DNA of 64,000 nucleotides. Origin: CAVZLD01 sp963776055 (lineage in GTDB: Bacteria > Planctomycetota > Planctomycetia > Pirellulales > Pirellulaceae). The DNA lies in the NCBI GenBank assembly GCA_963776055.1, contig CAVZLD010000006.1:1-64000 (forward strand), in the 5' to 3' direction. Shown here piece after piece: positions 8,370 through 18,484 of the stretch. A model generated the notes under the pieces. That model did no database searches. It worked only from the letters and a program-made list of their open reading frames with translations, and was not told the origin of the DNA. Position 1 is the first letter of the stretch. Each line of letters begins with the position of its first letter. The translations under genes were made by a program, and so were the position numbers.

Positions 8370-9392
8370 TCAGGGCAGCAGGGTCAGCAGTGAAATGTCG
8401 AGAGGCATGTAATTAGCCTTCAGACCAGCTGGTGTCACAGCCTTGGTGGCAAGAGGTGAAGCCACGCTGAACGCGGTCTCCGCGCCAGTAGCCAGCTGCA
8501 CTGCGCCAACAGCAGTCGTAGAGCTGGCACCAATGGCCACCGTCCGACTGTTGCCTGTCCCTGTCACGACGATGGGCGCTGCGCCCGTCACGTTGCTCAG
8601 ACCACCAGCTGTGGCGGTAGCAAGTGCATCGTTGGTGTTCTTCAGCTGATCAGCTGTCACCACCAAGCCAGCCGTACCAGCAGTAAGCGCAGCAGCATCA
8701 GCCAGCTGGACGATGCCCGCTGCAGTGGTGCTGGCAGCATCAACAGTGATCACCGGGGTGGTGCCACCAGTCGCTACATGCACCGGAGCCGTGCCGGTGA
8801 CGTTGGTGACAGTGCCTGGCTGTGCGCCAGAGGCAATGCCAGCCAACTTCTCTGCCATCGCAGCAGTCATCACACCCGGCGCACCACCAGTGCCACCCGT
8901 GGATGGCAGTGCAGGGCTGATGCTCAAGTGCGGTTGAGCAGGGTTGGTGTTGGTAACGCTGATTGGGCTGTCAGCAGTGACCGCCGTGACGGTGCCTGTT
9001 GCTGAACCAGCGCCAACCAGATCCCACTTGGCACCATCCCAGATCACCATCTCACCAACGGTGCCGGTGGTGCCGCCAAGGCCAGTCCAACCAGCGTCAA
9101 TCGTGCCGGCCTTGTTGTTGACATACAGGTCACCCACTGCTGGCGTGATGCCAGGAGGGGCGGTCATGTCCTTGACGCCCTTGTAAGTGAGAGCACCAGT
9201 GATGTTGGCTGACAGTGTGCCGTCAGCCGTGACGCTCAGGTTGGTGCCAACCTTGATGCCACCCAACACTGCAGCAGTAGCAGGGTTGAGAGTGACGCCT
9301 GTTTGGAAGTAAGTGCGCAGGGTTTGAGTGCTGACCTTGTAAGCGTTGGTGCCCTGCTGGATCACCATCAGGTCGGTGTTTTGAATAGGCAT
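8370..9392 (-). CDS. tail fibre protein, paralogue of the DGR-linked fibre
   Basis: 340 residues starting PIQNTDLMVIQQGTNAYKVS, the same N-terminal motif as the neighbouring fibre at 8367. It contains the module GTIDAGWTGLGG and MVIWDGAKWDLVGAG, then low-complexity Thr/Ala/Val-rich repeats with SSTTAVGAVQLATG and STTAAGIVQLADA, a pattern typical of trimeric phage fibre shafts. It ends ISLLTLLP, close to the DLLPLSTLP end of the upstream gp17-type fibre, so the three fibre genes share short end segments that may mediate assembly. It lies 2 bases before the next gene and 6 bases after the previous one. Confidence 0.75.
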   Translation of the reverse strand: MPIQNTDLMVIQQGTNAYKVSTQTLRTYFQTGVTLNPATAAVLGGIKVGTNLSVTADGTLSANITGALTYKGVKDMTAPPGITPAVGDLYVNNKAGTIDAGWTGLGGTTGTVGEMVIWDGAKWDLVGAGSATGTVTAVTADSPISVTNTNPAQPHLSISPALPSTGGTGGAPGVMTAAMAEKLAGIASGAQPGTVTNVTGTAPVHVATGGTTPVITVDAASTTAAGIVQLADAAALTAGTAGLVVTADQLKNTNDALATATAGGLSNVTGAAPIVVTGTGNSRTVAIGASSTTAVGAVQLATGAETAFSVASPLATKAVTPAGLKANYMPLDISLLTLLP

Positions 9393-9398
9393 CGGTCT

Positions 9399-10394
9399 TC
9401 AGGGAAGTGTTGAGAGTGGAAGGAGATCGAACCCGTAGGTGACGGTGGATCCAGCAGTAGTCACCGTGATGGGAGCTACACCCGTGTAGGTGAAGCCACC
9501 GCCAGGCGGGCCAGCCGGCCCGGTTGAACCAGGCAAGCCCTGCGGTCCCTGGGGAATCACAAAGTCGAAGATCGCTGCAGTTGCTGTGCCGCTATTGGTG
9601 ACTGCCGCCGGGGTTCCTGGGGCTCCAGTTGTGGTTGATCCAGCAGTGATGGTTCCCGCCAGGCCCGGTGGGCCAGTGCCACTGACGTTCACCCATGCCA
9701 TTGCATCCGGTGACCACCAGTTGACCTGCAGTTGCAGCGTGTCAACCCATAGCTTCCCCGGCTGACGGATCTCGGTGATTGGTGGATTGGGTGGTCTGGT
9801 GTCCGACAGGATTACGTCCAGTCGTTCGCTGATCGCACCCGTGGTAGCGAGGTGCTTGTCATCCGCCACCCAGTCACCAGCCTTCTGGTCCTTGGTGTCC
9901 ACCGTGTTGGCCAGTTCAGTCGCTGTGCCTTTGTTCGGATCAGCGTTGCGAGCGAGCGTGTTCCAGAACGCCAGGCTCTGGCTAGGGCTGCCACCACCAG
10001 GGATGGTGCCCTGCCCCCACTGCAGCAGCATCAACTGATCGTGATGCTCCTGGATCAGGTACAGCCACTGCAGGTCTGATTCGTTCAGGTCGTCCTGAAT
10101 GATGTAGCTGCCGTCTTTCCACTGGACGATCTGACCGTCTTCAGGGGTGATGCGTCTGACCGTCAGCACTTCAGCTGGTACTGGCACAGCGCCAGGTACT
10201 GCAGCCTGCGGGGCAGTGGTGAGCTGCACCTGCGTACCACTGGTCCAGGTGTAGTCCGTCCCATCAACCAGCTCCTTGCTGTTCAGGTAGAGGTGGACAT
10301 GAGCCCGTGCCAGGAACGGGAAAGGGACAGAGAAGGTCTTTGCCAACCCGTCCCCGGCGTACTGGCGATAGGAGTAGGGGGTGGGGATCGCCAT
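9399..10394 (-). CDS. T7 gp17-like tail fibre
   Basis: 331 residues. The first 130 match the N-terminal tail-attachment domain of T7 gp17 and cyanophage fibres: PTPYSYRQYAGDGLAKTFSV, LNSKELVDGTDYTW, VLTVRRITP and SYIIQDDLNESDLQWL. A coiled region follows (QEHHDQLM), then a collagen-like Gly-X-Y stretch near 275-300 (GPPGLAG, PQGPQGLPGSTGPAGPPGG). It should anchor to the tubular tail and act as adaptor for the two fibre proteins encoded directly downstream. The gene sits 51 bases behind the large core protein at 10446, the same place gp17 has after gp16 in T7. Confidence 0.85.
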   Translation of the reverse strand: MAIPTPYSYRQYAGDGLAKTFSVPFPFLARAHVHLYLNSKELVDGTDYTWTSGTQVQLTTAPQAAVPGAVPVPAEVLTVRRITPEDGQIVQWKDGSYIIQDDLNESDLQWLYLIQEHHDQLMLLQWGQGTIPGGGSPSQSLAFWNTLARNADPNKGTATELANTVDTKDQKAGDWVADDKHLATTGAISERLDVILSDTRPPNPPITEIRQPGKLWVDTLQLQVNWWSPDAMAWVNVSGTGPPGLAGTITAGSTTTGAPGTPAAVTNSGTATAAIFDFVIPQGPQGLPGSTGPAGPPGGGFTYTGVAPITVTTAGSTVTYGFDLLPLSTLP

Positions 10395-10445
10395 AGGCCG
10401 TTACAGGGGCGTAGACATCATTGTGACTGGCTCCTGGTCCATCAG

Positions 10446-13400
10446 CTACCGCGACATCTCCAGCAAGCGCATCTGACTGCCTTCCAGGCCGCTGCCATCA
10501 CGACGCAGAGCCTCTCGATCTGCTCTCAACTGCTGGGCTGCTTCGGAGTTACTGGCATCCAACTTGTCCTCCGCCAGGGCGGCGTAGTAGTCCTTGATTG
10601 TTTTCAGCAGGGTGGGCCCTGGCTGATTGCGACGCATCTCCTTGGTCATGTCACGCACCTTGGGATTGGTTGTGAACTCAGGGTCTGCGTCCCATCGCTT
10701 GTACTGACGGCTTTGCATGGCGTAATCCAGCGCCTCGCGCACGGTTCGACCTTGCACTGCCTGGTCCACCATGTCGGTCATGTCCAACGTCACCCGCCCT
10801 GCAGGTACGACCTCGCCGCCGTCTATGACAGTGGTTTGGGCACCGCGCCACACCGCTGCACCACCGTGCTTGGGGTCATCGGAGTACCGCATCGAGGGGG
10901 TGACCGTGCCCAGGTAGGAGTTGTATTCCTCCATGGCAGCAGGGGTCATCTGCACCCCATGGCTGTCCTTGCCCAACATCAGCTGCCTGGGTGGGTTGAG
11001 CAGACCAAGGCCCTCGAGGCCCTGCTCGACACGGTATTCACCGTTGTTGAACTCCCAGACACCGGGAACACCGATGGGCCATTCACCACGGAAGATCCCA
11101 TCAGGCCGGCGCAGTGACCGCCCCAGCCAAGTGGTCTCCTTCAGCCGCAAGCCAGCCCAGTGGGCAAGCCCTGGGTTGCTCATGTAGGTCCAGCTGCGCA
11201 GGCTGCTCTCCAGCTTCTTCAGCGGGTGATCATCAGGCAGTTGCTCCATCGCGTACCGCTCCTCAGCACTGGACTGAGGCTGTGGTGGCATCAGGTCTTG
11301 CCATTGGGAGCCAGTCCCCCATTCCGCCAGGCGCTCGACACCTGATGCAGGGTTCATCTGGCCGTTGGCCATGAAGGCGCCAAAGCGAGCCAGCTTCTCC
11401 CAGGCATTGCTGCTGCCATTGGCCAGGGCGTCATAAAGCATCTGCACCTGACGGAAGCCAGGCGTACGCATGATCTGCCCAGCTACCAGCTGCAGTGCTC
11501 CTTCAAAAGCAAACTGCTGGTCGAAGTCACTGACACCGCCCTGGTCCACGACATCAGCCATGTCAGCCATCAGGAAGAGGCTGTTCAATACCGGCACCCC
11601 ACCCATGTTGAAGGGGATGCCAAAGACGCTGTTGGCCACCTTGCCTTCAGCGTTCAACCGTTCAGTCCACTGCTTCCTCGTATTGGGATCCACGGGTCCA
11701 TTGCCAGTGATCACCCCCTGGGACTTCAGGGCCATAAACATGCCCAGCATGGTGGTAGCAACCACCAGGGAGGACTGGGTTTCAGCCAGTAGCTCAGGGG
11801 TCAGCTTGCCCTGGACGAGCTTCCCGCTCACCTGAGCTGTCTTGTAAACGGCTGAGAATGGACTGCCTGCCAGTGACAGATCCCATAGCTGCTGGTTGAA
11901 AGGAGAGCGCCAGAAAGAGACCATCACATCTCCAACCTCACTACGCCTCAGGCCAGACACCGCCTGGTCGATTGCACCAGGGATGCCTTCGGTTTGACGC
12001 TGCTGCATCCGCAGCGCAATCGATAGGTCCTTGGCCTGGTACTGCTCAATCGTGGTCAGCACCGGGTAGCCCAGCTTCTCCGAGGCAATGAACGCTGCTA
12101 CCTCGTCATCAGTCAGGCCAGCAACCTCACCATCAGGGCCAACGCCAGGCTCCTCCAGGCCGAACTGCGACCGTGCTGCCTCGATCTGAGTAGGGCTTGG
12201 ATCAGCCTGGTAGATCTGCTCCCGCAGCTCCGTATCGACTGCATCGGTCCACTGCTTCAGGTTCCCATCAGGGAACTTGGCCGCCTGCTCAAGCATCAGG
12301 TCATTGGCCCTGGCAGTCATGAAGACCTTCAGGCCAGCCCGTTGATCCACAGCAGTCATCAGCTGCAGTGCTGACATCACTGGCAGCTTCTTGCCTGTTG
12401 CAGCCTCGATCTTGCGGTTGGCCAACACCTTCAAGCTCAGGTGCAGCTTGTCCCTCAACTGGAACAGAAAGCGATCACGACTCAGAGGCTCATCCCACAC
12501 CTCCTGGGCCATCCGGTACTGGTCCTTGATGGACATCTGCCCACTGTCCTGAAAGGAGTCCACGTTCCCCGCAAAGGGGGTGTCACCGTCCATGAAGTGC
12601 TTCTGGAGTGACTCGCCCCAGGTCTGCCTGATCACGTCATTAGCCTTCGTGCCAGCAGCCCAGGCGATACGAGCGCCATCGAGCTGGGCCTTCATGCTTT
12701 CGCGGAAGAAGTCCGTCGCCAGCGGGTTGATGTAAGTGGGCTGGCCTGCTGCCTTCTCCAGCAGCTCAGGTTGCCCATCGAAGAACGCCAGCTGCCGTGC
12801 CTTCTGCCGTGCCCCATAGAGCTTCCAGGCATTGAGACCCGTCAGGCGCTTGTAACCCTCAGCAGCAAACACCACCTTCTGGCTGACGTAGTTCATCAGC
12901 AGCTGGGTCCGTGGGCTGAACAAGATCGAGTCCTTGTATGCAGCTCTTGCATTGCGACGCCAGGTCTTCTCCCAGCCCTTGTCCAACCCATCGTCAGCGG
13001 GGTCAATCCCTTCGGTCTTACCCGTGAGAATCAACTGCTCCAGGTCCTCCTTGCCAGCAGCACCCCTATCGGCTGCCTCGATCACTGCCTTGGCAAAGCT
13101 GCCTTCCTGCACCAGCTCCTCTGGTGTCATGGCAATCAGCTCCTGGGCCACCTTGTCGGCTTCGGCCTTGGCCTCCGCCCCAGTCGTGCGGAACAGGGAA
13201 TCTGTTGCCCCTGAGTCCTCGTCGATCAGCCGCTGGTAGTTCTGCAGCAGCTGGCCAGAACGCCGTGATGCAATCCGCGCCGAACGGTGGGAATAGATCG
13301 CGGTGTAGTAATCCTTCATGAAAGCGACCTTGGCCTCCCGGGTAGGGGCCACACCCGTCTCGGCGATCTGATCGCGCAGTGCCTCAACCTTCTTGATCAC

Positions 13401-13979
13401 GTTGTTGCGGGTGATTATCTCCAGCGTTCGCAGCCGGTTCTGGTTGTCCAGCACCCCCAGGAAGGGCGCCACATTGCGAGACACCATCTGCGCCAGGCGG
13501 TCCTCATTGATCGCCACCCCAGCCTCACCAAACGCTGCTGCAAGCCGCGCCTTGAATGTCTCAGGGTCCTGCTGAGCAATCACCCGGCTGAAGTCGCTTG
13601 GGTTGGCCTTCTCCCAGTCACCCGTGAACCGGAACAGCAGTGCCCCCAGGTCGGCGGCACTGTCCAGGCCCATCCGATCCACCAGCTGGGCAAAGTTCTC
13701 AAACTGCCCTTCGGCACCATTGGGCTTGACCCGACCCTCAGCTGCAATCTCGGCAAGGGCCCTGGTGGCCAGGGGGTCTTGGCTGACCTGTTTCCAGATC
13801 TCATCGAAGCTGGCCTCGTAGTTCTGGCCGTCCTTCCCGCGAAAGACGAACCGGCCAACAGGATCTGGCTCCTCCACATCAGCACTGAGTTGTGCTGATG
13901 CTTCATTCAGTCCTTGCTTCTTGCCCTCCAGGGCCTGGATCTGTTGAAAGATGTCGTCGCAATTAGGCATGATCAGCAA
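10446..13979 (-). CDS. large internal virion (core/ejection) protein, gp16-region
   Basis: 1177 residues with one of the longest intact frames in the window. It is largely helical with charged N-terminal coiled segments (IFQQIQALEGKKQGLNEASA) and hydrophobic stretches around 760-800 (SSLVVATTMLGMFMALKS) and 830-850 (GGVPVLNSLFLMADMADVV). No enzymatic motif is apparent. Size and position between the polyvalent core protein and gp17 match the C-terminal part of the gp16-type ejection protein of T7-like phages, here split into a separate gene. Its start overlaps the stop of the preceding gene by 7 bases, implying coupled translation. The function in DNA ejection through the envelope is inferred from synteny. 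Confidence 0.7.
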   Translation of the reverse strand: MLIMPNCDDIFQQIQALEGKKQGLNEASAQLSADVEEPDPVGRFVFRGKDGQNYEASFDEIWKQVSQDPLATRALAEIAAEGRVKPNGAEGQFENFAQLVDRMGLDSAADLGALLFRFTGDWEKANPSDFSRVIAQQDPETFKARLAAAFGEAGVAINEDRLAQMVSRNVAPFLGVLDNQNRLRTLEIITRNNVIKKVEALRDQIAETGVAPTREAKVAFMKDYYTAIYSHRSARIASRRSGQLLQNYQRLIDEDSGATDSLFRTTGAEAKAEADKVAQELIAMTPEELVQEGSFAKAVIEAADRGAAGKEDLEQLILTGKTEGIDPADDGLDKGWEKTWRRNARAAYKDSILFSPRTQLLMNYVSQKVVFAAEGYKRLTGLNAWKLYGARQKARQLAFFDGQPELLEKAAGQPTYINPLATDFFRESMKAQLDGARIAWAAGTKANDVIRQTWGESLQKHFMDGDTPFAGNVDSFQDSGQMSIKDQYRMAQEVWDEPLSRDRFLFQLRDKLHLSLKVLANRKIEAATGKKLPVMSALQLMTAVDQRAGLKVFMTARANDLMLEQAAKFPDGNLKQWTDAVDTELREQIYQADPSPTQIEAARSQFGLEEPGVGPDGEVAGLTDDEVAAFIASEKLGYPVLTTIEQYQAKDLSIALRMQQRQTEGIPGAIDQAVSGLRRSEVGDVMVSFWRSPFNQQLWDLSLAGSPFSAVYKTAQVSGKLVQGKLTPELLAETQSSLVVATTMLGMFMALKSQGVITGNGPVDPNTRKQWTERLNAEGKVANSVFGIPFNMGGVPVLNSLFLMADMADVVDQGGVSDFDQQFAFEGALQLVAGQIMRTPGFRQVQMLYDALANGSSNAWEKLARFGAFMANGQMNPASGVERLAEWGTGSQWQDLMPPQPQSSAEERYAMEQLPDDHPLKKLESSLRSWTYMSNPGLAHWAGLRLKETTWLGRSLRRPDGIFRGEWPIGVPGVWEFNNGEYRVEQGLEGLGLLNPPRQLMLGKDSHGVQMTPAAMEEYNSYLGTVTPSMRYSDDPKHGGAAVWRGAQTTVIDGGEVVPAGRVTLDMTDMVDQAVQGRTVREALDYAMQSRQYKRWDADPEFTTNPKVRDMTKEMRRNQPGPTLLKTIKDYYAALAEDKLDASNSEAAQQLRADREALRRDGSGLEGSQMRLLEMSR

Positions 13980-16348
13980 CCTCCGGCCATGGCTTGAGCT
14001 TTGAGAGCATTGATCTGAATGTCAATGCTGACAGTCGCCTGAGAGATCTCAGCAACTGCTACGCGGTTGTCCGATGTCCATCGCATTAACGTCTCATACC
14101 GCTTCACCTGATCCGACGTGACCTGATCAACCGCAAAGTCCAATGCTCTGCTCTTGGCCAGCTCACCGCTGTAAGCCTTCTCAAACAGGTCCTCGACGCT
14201 GGTGAACCCACGACCCCGCACAGCGTTGTTCAGCCGCTCCAGGTACTCCATCACGCGGTCAAACGCCTGGAAGATCCTGACCGCTGCCTCCCCTCGTAGT
14301 GTCCCGCCCCAACTTTCACCGTTCTTGCGGGGAAGCCCTTCATCCAAAGCGTCCACTACCTCCATCCGAATCTGATCGGGAATCACGTTCATGCCCTTGG
14401 CCTTGGCTGCGGCGTACACCTGGAAGGCGTAAGCCTGTTTCTCGATGGTTGCCTTTCCCCTGGAATTACGCATGGCCGCCAGGTCATCAACGCGAATCTT
14501 GCCAAATACTGAATCAAAAACTTCCATCTCCTTTTGAGACATCAACGCAAATTGCAATCGATGGAAGGATTCGTGATAGGTGTGTTCCATCACACTGGCC
14601 GGAGCTGCCTTCATCAAGCCTCGCACCTTAATAGCGTCATTAAACGGCTCATAAAATCCAGCCTGGTAAGACAACTTGACACCATCGCCGCCATGCTCTC
14701 GCGGGGTGATGTGTTGCTTGTAGACATCCTCAAAGCTCAGGTCAGCAATGTCACCTCCAGTGATTCTTTCAATCGCTTCCCTGGATGCGTCCTGTAGCCG
14801 TTGCCTGGCCTGAGCCGCACCATTGCCCAGGATCGTCAGCGGTGGGCCGTCCATCCCCTGGAACATGCCCTCATCAGCGATGTCTGAGAGTTGATCCAGC
14901 TGCAGCTCTGCTGGCGACTGTGGTGCTCTGGCCGATCCGGTCTGCTCCTTGGCCTTGGCCTTCAGGGCTTCATTCACCGCCTGGCCGTGCTTGCGCACTT
15001 CAGCGATGTCGTAACCCGCCTCCTCGAGCGCAGCAATCAACCTGTCTTCGCCCTTGGACTTCTTGGCTGCGTTCCGCAGCATGTAGGCCGCACGGTCGTA
15101 GTCACTGCCGAACTGAACAGTGGCCATCCCATAGCGAGGGTTTGATTTGGCAAGGTCAGCGGGGAAGGTGAAAGCAGGCTGGACAGGCCCTGGGGCAGCA
15201 GCTGGCTGGTCGTCCTTCCATGTATCCAGCATCCCGTTGGCCTTCTTCTCCTCCAGCGTCATCCGGTCCCAACCCATCTGGGCACGGGCGGCTTCCATCT
15301 CCACCTGTTGCCTGATGGCGTCTTCAGCGCCGTAGTGCTCGGCCAGGCGGATCTCGTCCTCAAGCGTTGCCTGGACACTGGTCAGATCCCTAGGCCCTTC
15401 AGGCACCTCAGGCAGGGGGGTCTCGCTAGGGCGCACCTCACCATTGGCGATGGCCTTCTGGATGACAGCTTTCTTCAGCTCCTCCCGCTGGGCAGGGAGT
15501 AGGCCCTGCTGGTCGTACCAGGCCAAATACTTCTCCGCAGCTTGGTGTTCCTCCAGCTCCTTCAGCTGCTTGGGTGTGCCCTTCCCCTTGGTCATCAGCT
15601 GCGGGTGCTGGCTTTCGTCAGCCCCGTACTTGGCTAAAAATTCCTCCTCGCTCAACTCTTTGCCTGAGTTGGCACCAGGCATTTCATCCAGGTACTCGCT
15701 CACCTGGGACTGGTTAGCCGTCCACTCAGCCTCGTAGTCCAGGCGGTTCTTCAGCTTGGTCCCGCTAAGCAGCTGCCCCCGTGCGTACTCAGCCCTGGCC
15801 AGACGCTTCTCTGGGGGCTCCGCTGCCCACCGCTCCTCCAGTGTTCCCGCACTTGGGACACTCGCTTCAGGCTTTACAGGTGGTGCCTGCTCAGCTGCTT
15901 TCTCCAGGTGCTGCAGGATGCGCTTGGCGATCACAGCAGGCTTGCCCCCGGCTGCAATGTCAGCTGCCCCCTGGTTGAGCAGCTCGCTGATTGGTGTGCC
16001 GCCTAGGTACTTGTCCCTGTCGAACTCATCCAGCACCCCTCGGGCCACGTCAGCAGCGGTGAGCACCTGTTCCTGGTTGACCTGGGTGCCGCCCTTCTCA
16101 GACAGCTTCTGCGCTGCCTTGTTCTTGCCAACCTTCCCGAACAGGTTCTTGTTGCTGATCAACTCAGCCCGGACCTTGGCCGATAGCTCAGCCTTTTCCA
16201 GCACACTCGAATCCTTCAGCCATTCATCCATGCCAGGGAGACCGCCCTGGTCGGCATCAGCCACCTTCGGCGCTGAGGATGCCATCTGCACCAGTTCAGC
16301 GAAGCCACGCTCGCTGACATCCTTTTGAGAGCCCAGGCCATGCGACAC
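13973..16348 (-). CDS. internal virion protein, C-terminal part with HExxH motif (frameshifted locus)
   Basis: 791 residues, charged and helical, continuing the reading of the locus that begins at 18484. The first few residues (MSHGLGSQ) are out of frame; from KDVSERGFAEL on it joins the fragment ending DPADMIRVAW. Near residue 610 is MEHTYHESFHRLQFAL, an HExxH metal-binding motif as in zincin peptidases, preceded by YEPFNDAIKVRGLMK. This combination of a ParB-like domain and a zincin motif within one long helical protein is typical of phage polyvalent proteins carried in virions. A role in opening the host envelope or processing host targets is inference. Confidence 0.65.
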   Translation of the reverse strand: MSHGLGSQKDVSERGFAELVQMASSAPKVADADQGGLPGMDEWLKDSSVLEKAELSAKVRAELISNKNLFGKVGKNKAAQKLSEKGGTQVNQEQVLTAADVARGVLDEFDRDKYLGGTPISELLNQGAADIAAGGKPAVIAKRILQHLEKAAEQAPPVKPEASVPSAGTLEERWAAEPPEKRLARAEYARGQLLSGTKLKNRLDYEAEWTANQSQVSEYLDEMPGANSGKELSEEEFLAKYGADESQHPQLMTKGKGTPKQLKELEEHQAAEKYLAWYDQQGLLPAQREELKKAVIQKAIANGEVRPSETPLPEVPEGPRDLTSVQATLEDEIRLAEHYGAEDAIRQQVEMEAARAQMGWDRMTLEEKKANGMLDTWKDDQPAAAPGPVQPAFTFPADLAKSNPRYGMATVQFGSDYDRAAYMLRNAAKKSKGEDRLIAALEEAGYDIAEVRKHGQAVNEALKAKAKEQTGSARAPQSPAELQLDQLSDIADEGMFQGMDGPPLTILGNGAAQARQRLQDASREAIERITGGDIADLSFEDVYKQHITPREHGGDGVKLSYQAGFYEPFNDAIKVRGLMKAAPASVMEHTYHESFHRLQFALMSQKEMEVFDSVFGKIRVDDLAAMRNSRGKATIEKQAYAFQVYAAAKAKGMNVIPDQIRMEVVDALDEGLPRKNGESWGGTLRGEAAVRIFQAFDRVMEYLERLNNAVRGRGFTSVEDLFEKAYSGELAKSRALDFAVDQVTSDQVKRYETLMRWTSDNRVAVAEISQATVSIDIQINALKAQAMAGGC

Positions 16349-17366
16349 GAATCATGTCTGCTGGGTCAAGGCCACTGCCACCTAGGGCCAAGGCACGACC
16401 CATCGGCAGCGCACCATCGACTGCCTGCTGGAACAAATCGCCAGGCAGCTTGCTCAATGCCAGGCCCTGGGCCCCCATCCCTGATTGCAGTGGGATGCCA
16501 GCTGCTTCAAGGCCAGCTGGGTCTTGGATGCCCAGCTCACGAATCACCTTGGCTGCATCAAATGCAGTGCCACCACCGGAGGAGATGTTGCTGATTGCCC
16601 CCTGGGCCCGGGCCTGCTCAGCTGTTTGCGCCAGCAGCCGCTCACCACGAATGGTTGGGACACCAAGCTCCTTGGCCTTGCCCAGACGGTTGTGGCCATT
16701 CACCACATAGGTCTGGCCATCAGCAGGGTCATCCCATACCTGAATTGAACCCTCGGCATCAGTGTTCCAACGGTCCACCCCCTCGAGTGAGTTGCCCTTC
16801 TGTTGGCCCTGGGCGTTCACGTTGTCCTTGAACTGGAAACGAGGTGGATCAACGGCAATCGAGTTGACATCAAACAGATCTGCACCGCTCTGCAGGCGGT
16901 TGGGCAGCACTGTGATTCCTTCCTCTCGAACGGCCTTCAACCCATCGATGACATCGGTGCGGGTCAGCTCCTCGAAGTTGCGACCTGTCATCAGATGGAT
17001 GCGGTCAAACAGCTGCGGGTTATTCGCAGGAGATGCCAGCGAGATCAGCGTGTTGTGTGGTAGCTGCTGCCACTGGGTCTCGTAGTCCACCACTGGGTTG
17101 GCCAGGTTCTGGGTTGGCGCTGACACCCGCTCCAGCCCCAGGCCCTCCTCCACCTGAAACGTGGCCTGCTGGTCTTGCAGTTGACGCTCAATCTCAGGAA
17201 GGGCTGGGCCTTCCCCTGACGCTGCAGCTACCAGATGCTGATCATCAAGACGGTCCAGGGCCTGAACAGGTAGATCAACCTCCGGCAGGCTTGCGTCATA
17301 GACAGGTGCTTCGACATCAACATCGGCATCGTCTGGCCCTAGAAGCTGGTTCTCAGCCTCCTTCAA
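16296..17366 (-). CDS. internal virion protein, middle part with DdrB/ParB-like domain (frameshifted locus)
   Basis: 356 residues. The centre has DVNSIAVDPPRFQFK, QVWDDPADGQTYVVNGHNR and LGVPTIRGERLLAQTAEQAR. These match the ParB-like fold of the DdrB type found in phage polyvalent proteins (the GHNR motif sits where ParB has GxRR). ISNISSGGGTAFDAAKVIREL follows, another element of that family. The frame changes at both ends: near 17,400 from the 18484 fragment and near 16,340 into the next. The three pieces together give a protein of about 1500 residues, comparable with T7 gp16. Confidence 0.65.
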   Translation of the reverse strand: MKEAENQLLGPDDADVDVEAPVYDASLPEVDLPVQALDRLDDQHLVAAASGEGPALPEIERQLQDQQATFQVEEGLGLERVSAPTQNLANPVVDYETQWQQLPHNTLISLASPANNPQLFDRIHLMTGRNFEELTRTDVIDGLKAVREEGITVLPNRLQSGADLFDVNSIAVDPPRFQFKDNVNAQGQQKGNSLEGVDRWNTDAEGSIQVWDDPADGQTYVVNGHNRLGKAKELGVPTIRGERLLAQTAEQARAQGAISNISSGGGTAFDAAKVIRELGIQDPAGLEAAGIPLQSGMGAQGLALSKLPGDLFQQAVDGALPMGRALALGGSGLDPADMIRVAWPGLSKGCQRAWLR

Positions 17367-17377
17367 GTTGGTGGGGG

Positions 17378-18484
17378 CTACTGGCTCAGGCGCTGGAGCC
17401 GCTTCAGGTGCTCAGCGGTTGTAGGTGCTGCCGCAGGCTCAGTGCTGCTGTGGTCGCCGCAGCAGGTGCTGCAGCGGTGCCCCGCATCGTCAAGGATTGT
17501 TTGTGCCCGCTGCGTCGCCTGCTGCTGCGCTGGCTCTGTAAAGGCGAAGTCAAAGTCCCCATCCGCTTCGGTCTGGAAACCGTTGTCAACCGTCCAGTTG
17601 CGGGCCTTGGCAGCGTCTCCCACGTCACGGGCAGCCTTGGCCTGGCGACCAATCGCTCCCAGCCCTTCGCCAGCACCCAGGAACATCCCAGCCGCTGCAA
17701 TCTCAGCAAACGCATTGGGCAGTAACGACTTGACCGTGGCAGACAACGGGTCATCCGTTGGTTGCACAGCCAGGGGAGCGTTCTCCCCAAAGGCGTTGGC
17801 GAGGTTCCCTTTGGTGTTGTCCACCAGGGGCGTGGCAACAAATGATTCAGTGCCGACACCTGCGGTCCAACGCAATGCCCGTTGGGCCCAGGGCGCGGCA
17901 TTGGCCATTGCCCCACCAGTGAAAGCAGTTGCCTTCACCAGACCACCGGCAGCCAGACCACCAATGGCACCAGCCGTGAACTCCTGACCCATGTCCTGCC
18001 AGAACAGGTCCTCGGGGTTGCGTTGCTCAGGCTGCGGCATCTGCAGCGCAGATGTCAGAGCACGTTGGGCGCCAGTGACCACACGGCCCGCTGGGGTTGA
18101 ACCCGGGTCGGCAGGCTTGTTGCCATTGCCGACCCGCTGTACCGCGTTGATTGCCAGATTGGCCACGTTGGCAGGAACCTTGGCGGCACCCAGGACCACA
18201 TCTCGTTGAGTCGGAAGGGAGGTGGTGAAATTGCCATCAGGCCCCATCCACCCACGCACACCCGGCAACCCGCGTACACGGGTGTAGCCCTTGTTGATTC
18301 GTGCCTGCTGCTTCTGCCGATACTTGATCTCATTGGCAATGCCAGCAGGCGTTGCGTACCACCACCAGGGCCTGGCTGCAGCTGCTTGAGACTTGGGCTT
18401 GCTAGCAGTGGGCTTGGGTTTGGCAACTGGCTTGGCAACGGGTGTCGCCTCGTTTGCAGTCAAGCCACGACGGCGTTCAGCCAT
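17378..18484 (-). CDS. internal virion protein, N-terminal part (frameshifted locus)
   Basis: 368 residues, of which about the first 330 are in frame. It starts with a Lys/Pro/Ala-rich basic arm (VAKPVAKPKPTASKPKSQA), then WWWYATPAGIANEIKYRQKQ and two Gly/Ala-rich hydrophobic segments (AGAIGGLAAGGLVKATAF, AFAEIAAAGMFLGAGEGLG) that could insert into membrane. The end after QRAQTILDDAG is out of frame; the protein resumes in the fragment starting near 17,400. It follows the gp15-like gene by 63 bases, as expected for gp16. Confidence 0.65.
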   Translation of the reverse strand: MAERRRGLTANEATPVAKPVAKPKPTASKPKSQAAAARPWWWYATPAGIANEIKYRQKQQARINKGYTRVRGLPGVRGWMGPDGNFTTSLPTQRDVVLGAAKVPANVANLAINAVQRVGNGNKPADPGSTPAGRVVTGAQRALTSALQMPQPEQRNPEDLFWQDMGQEFTAGAIGGLAAGGLVKATAFTGGAMANAAPWAQRALRWTAGVGTESFVATPLVDNTKGNLANAFGENAPLAVQPTDDPLSATVKSLLPNAFAEIAAAGMFLGAGEGLGAIGRQAKAARDVGDAAKARNWTVDNGFQTEADGDFDFAFTEPAQQQATQRAQTILDDAGHRCSTCCGDHSSTEPAAAPTTAEHLKRLQRLSQ

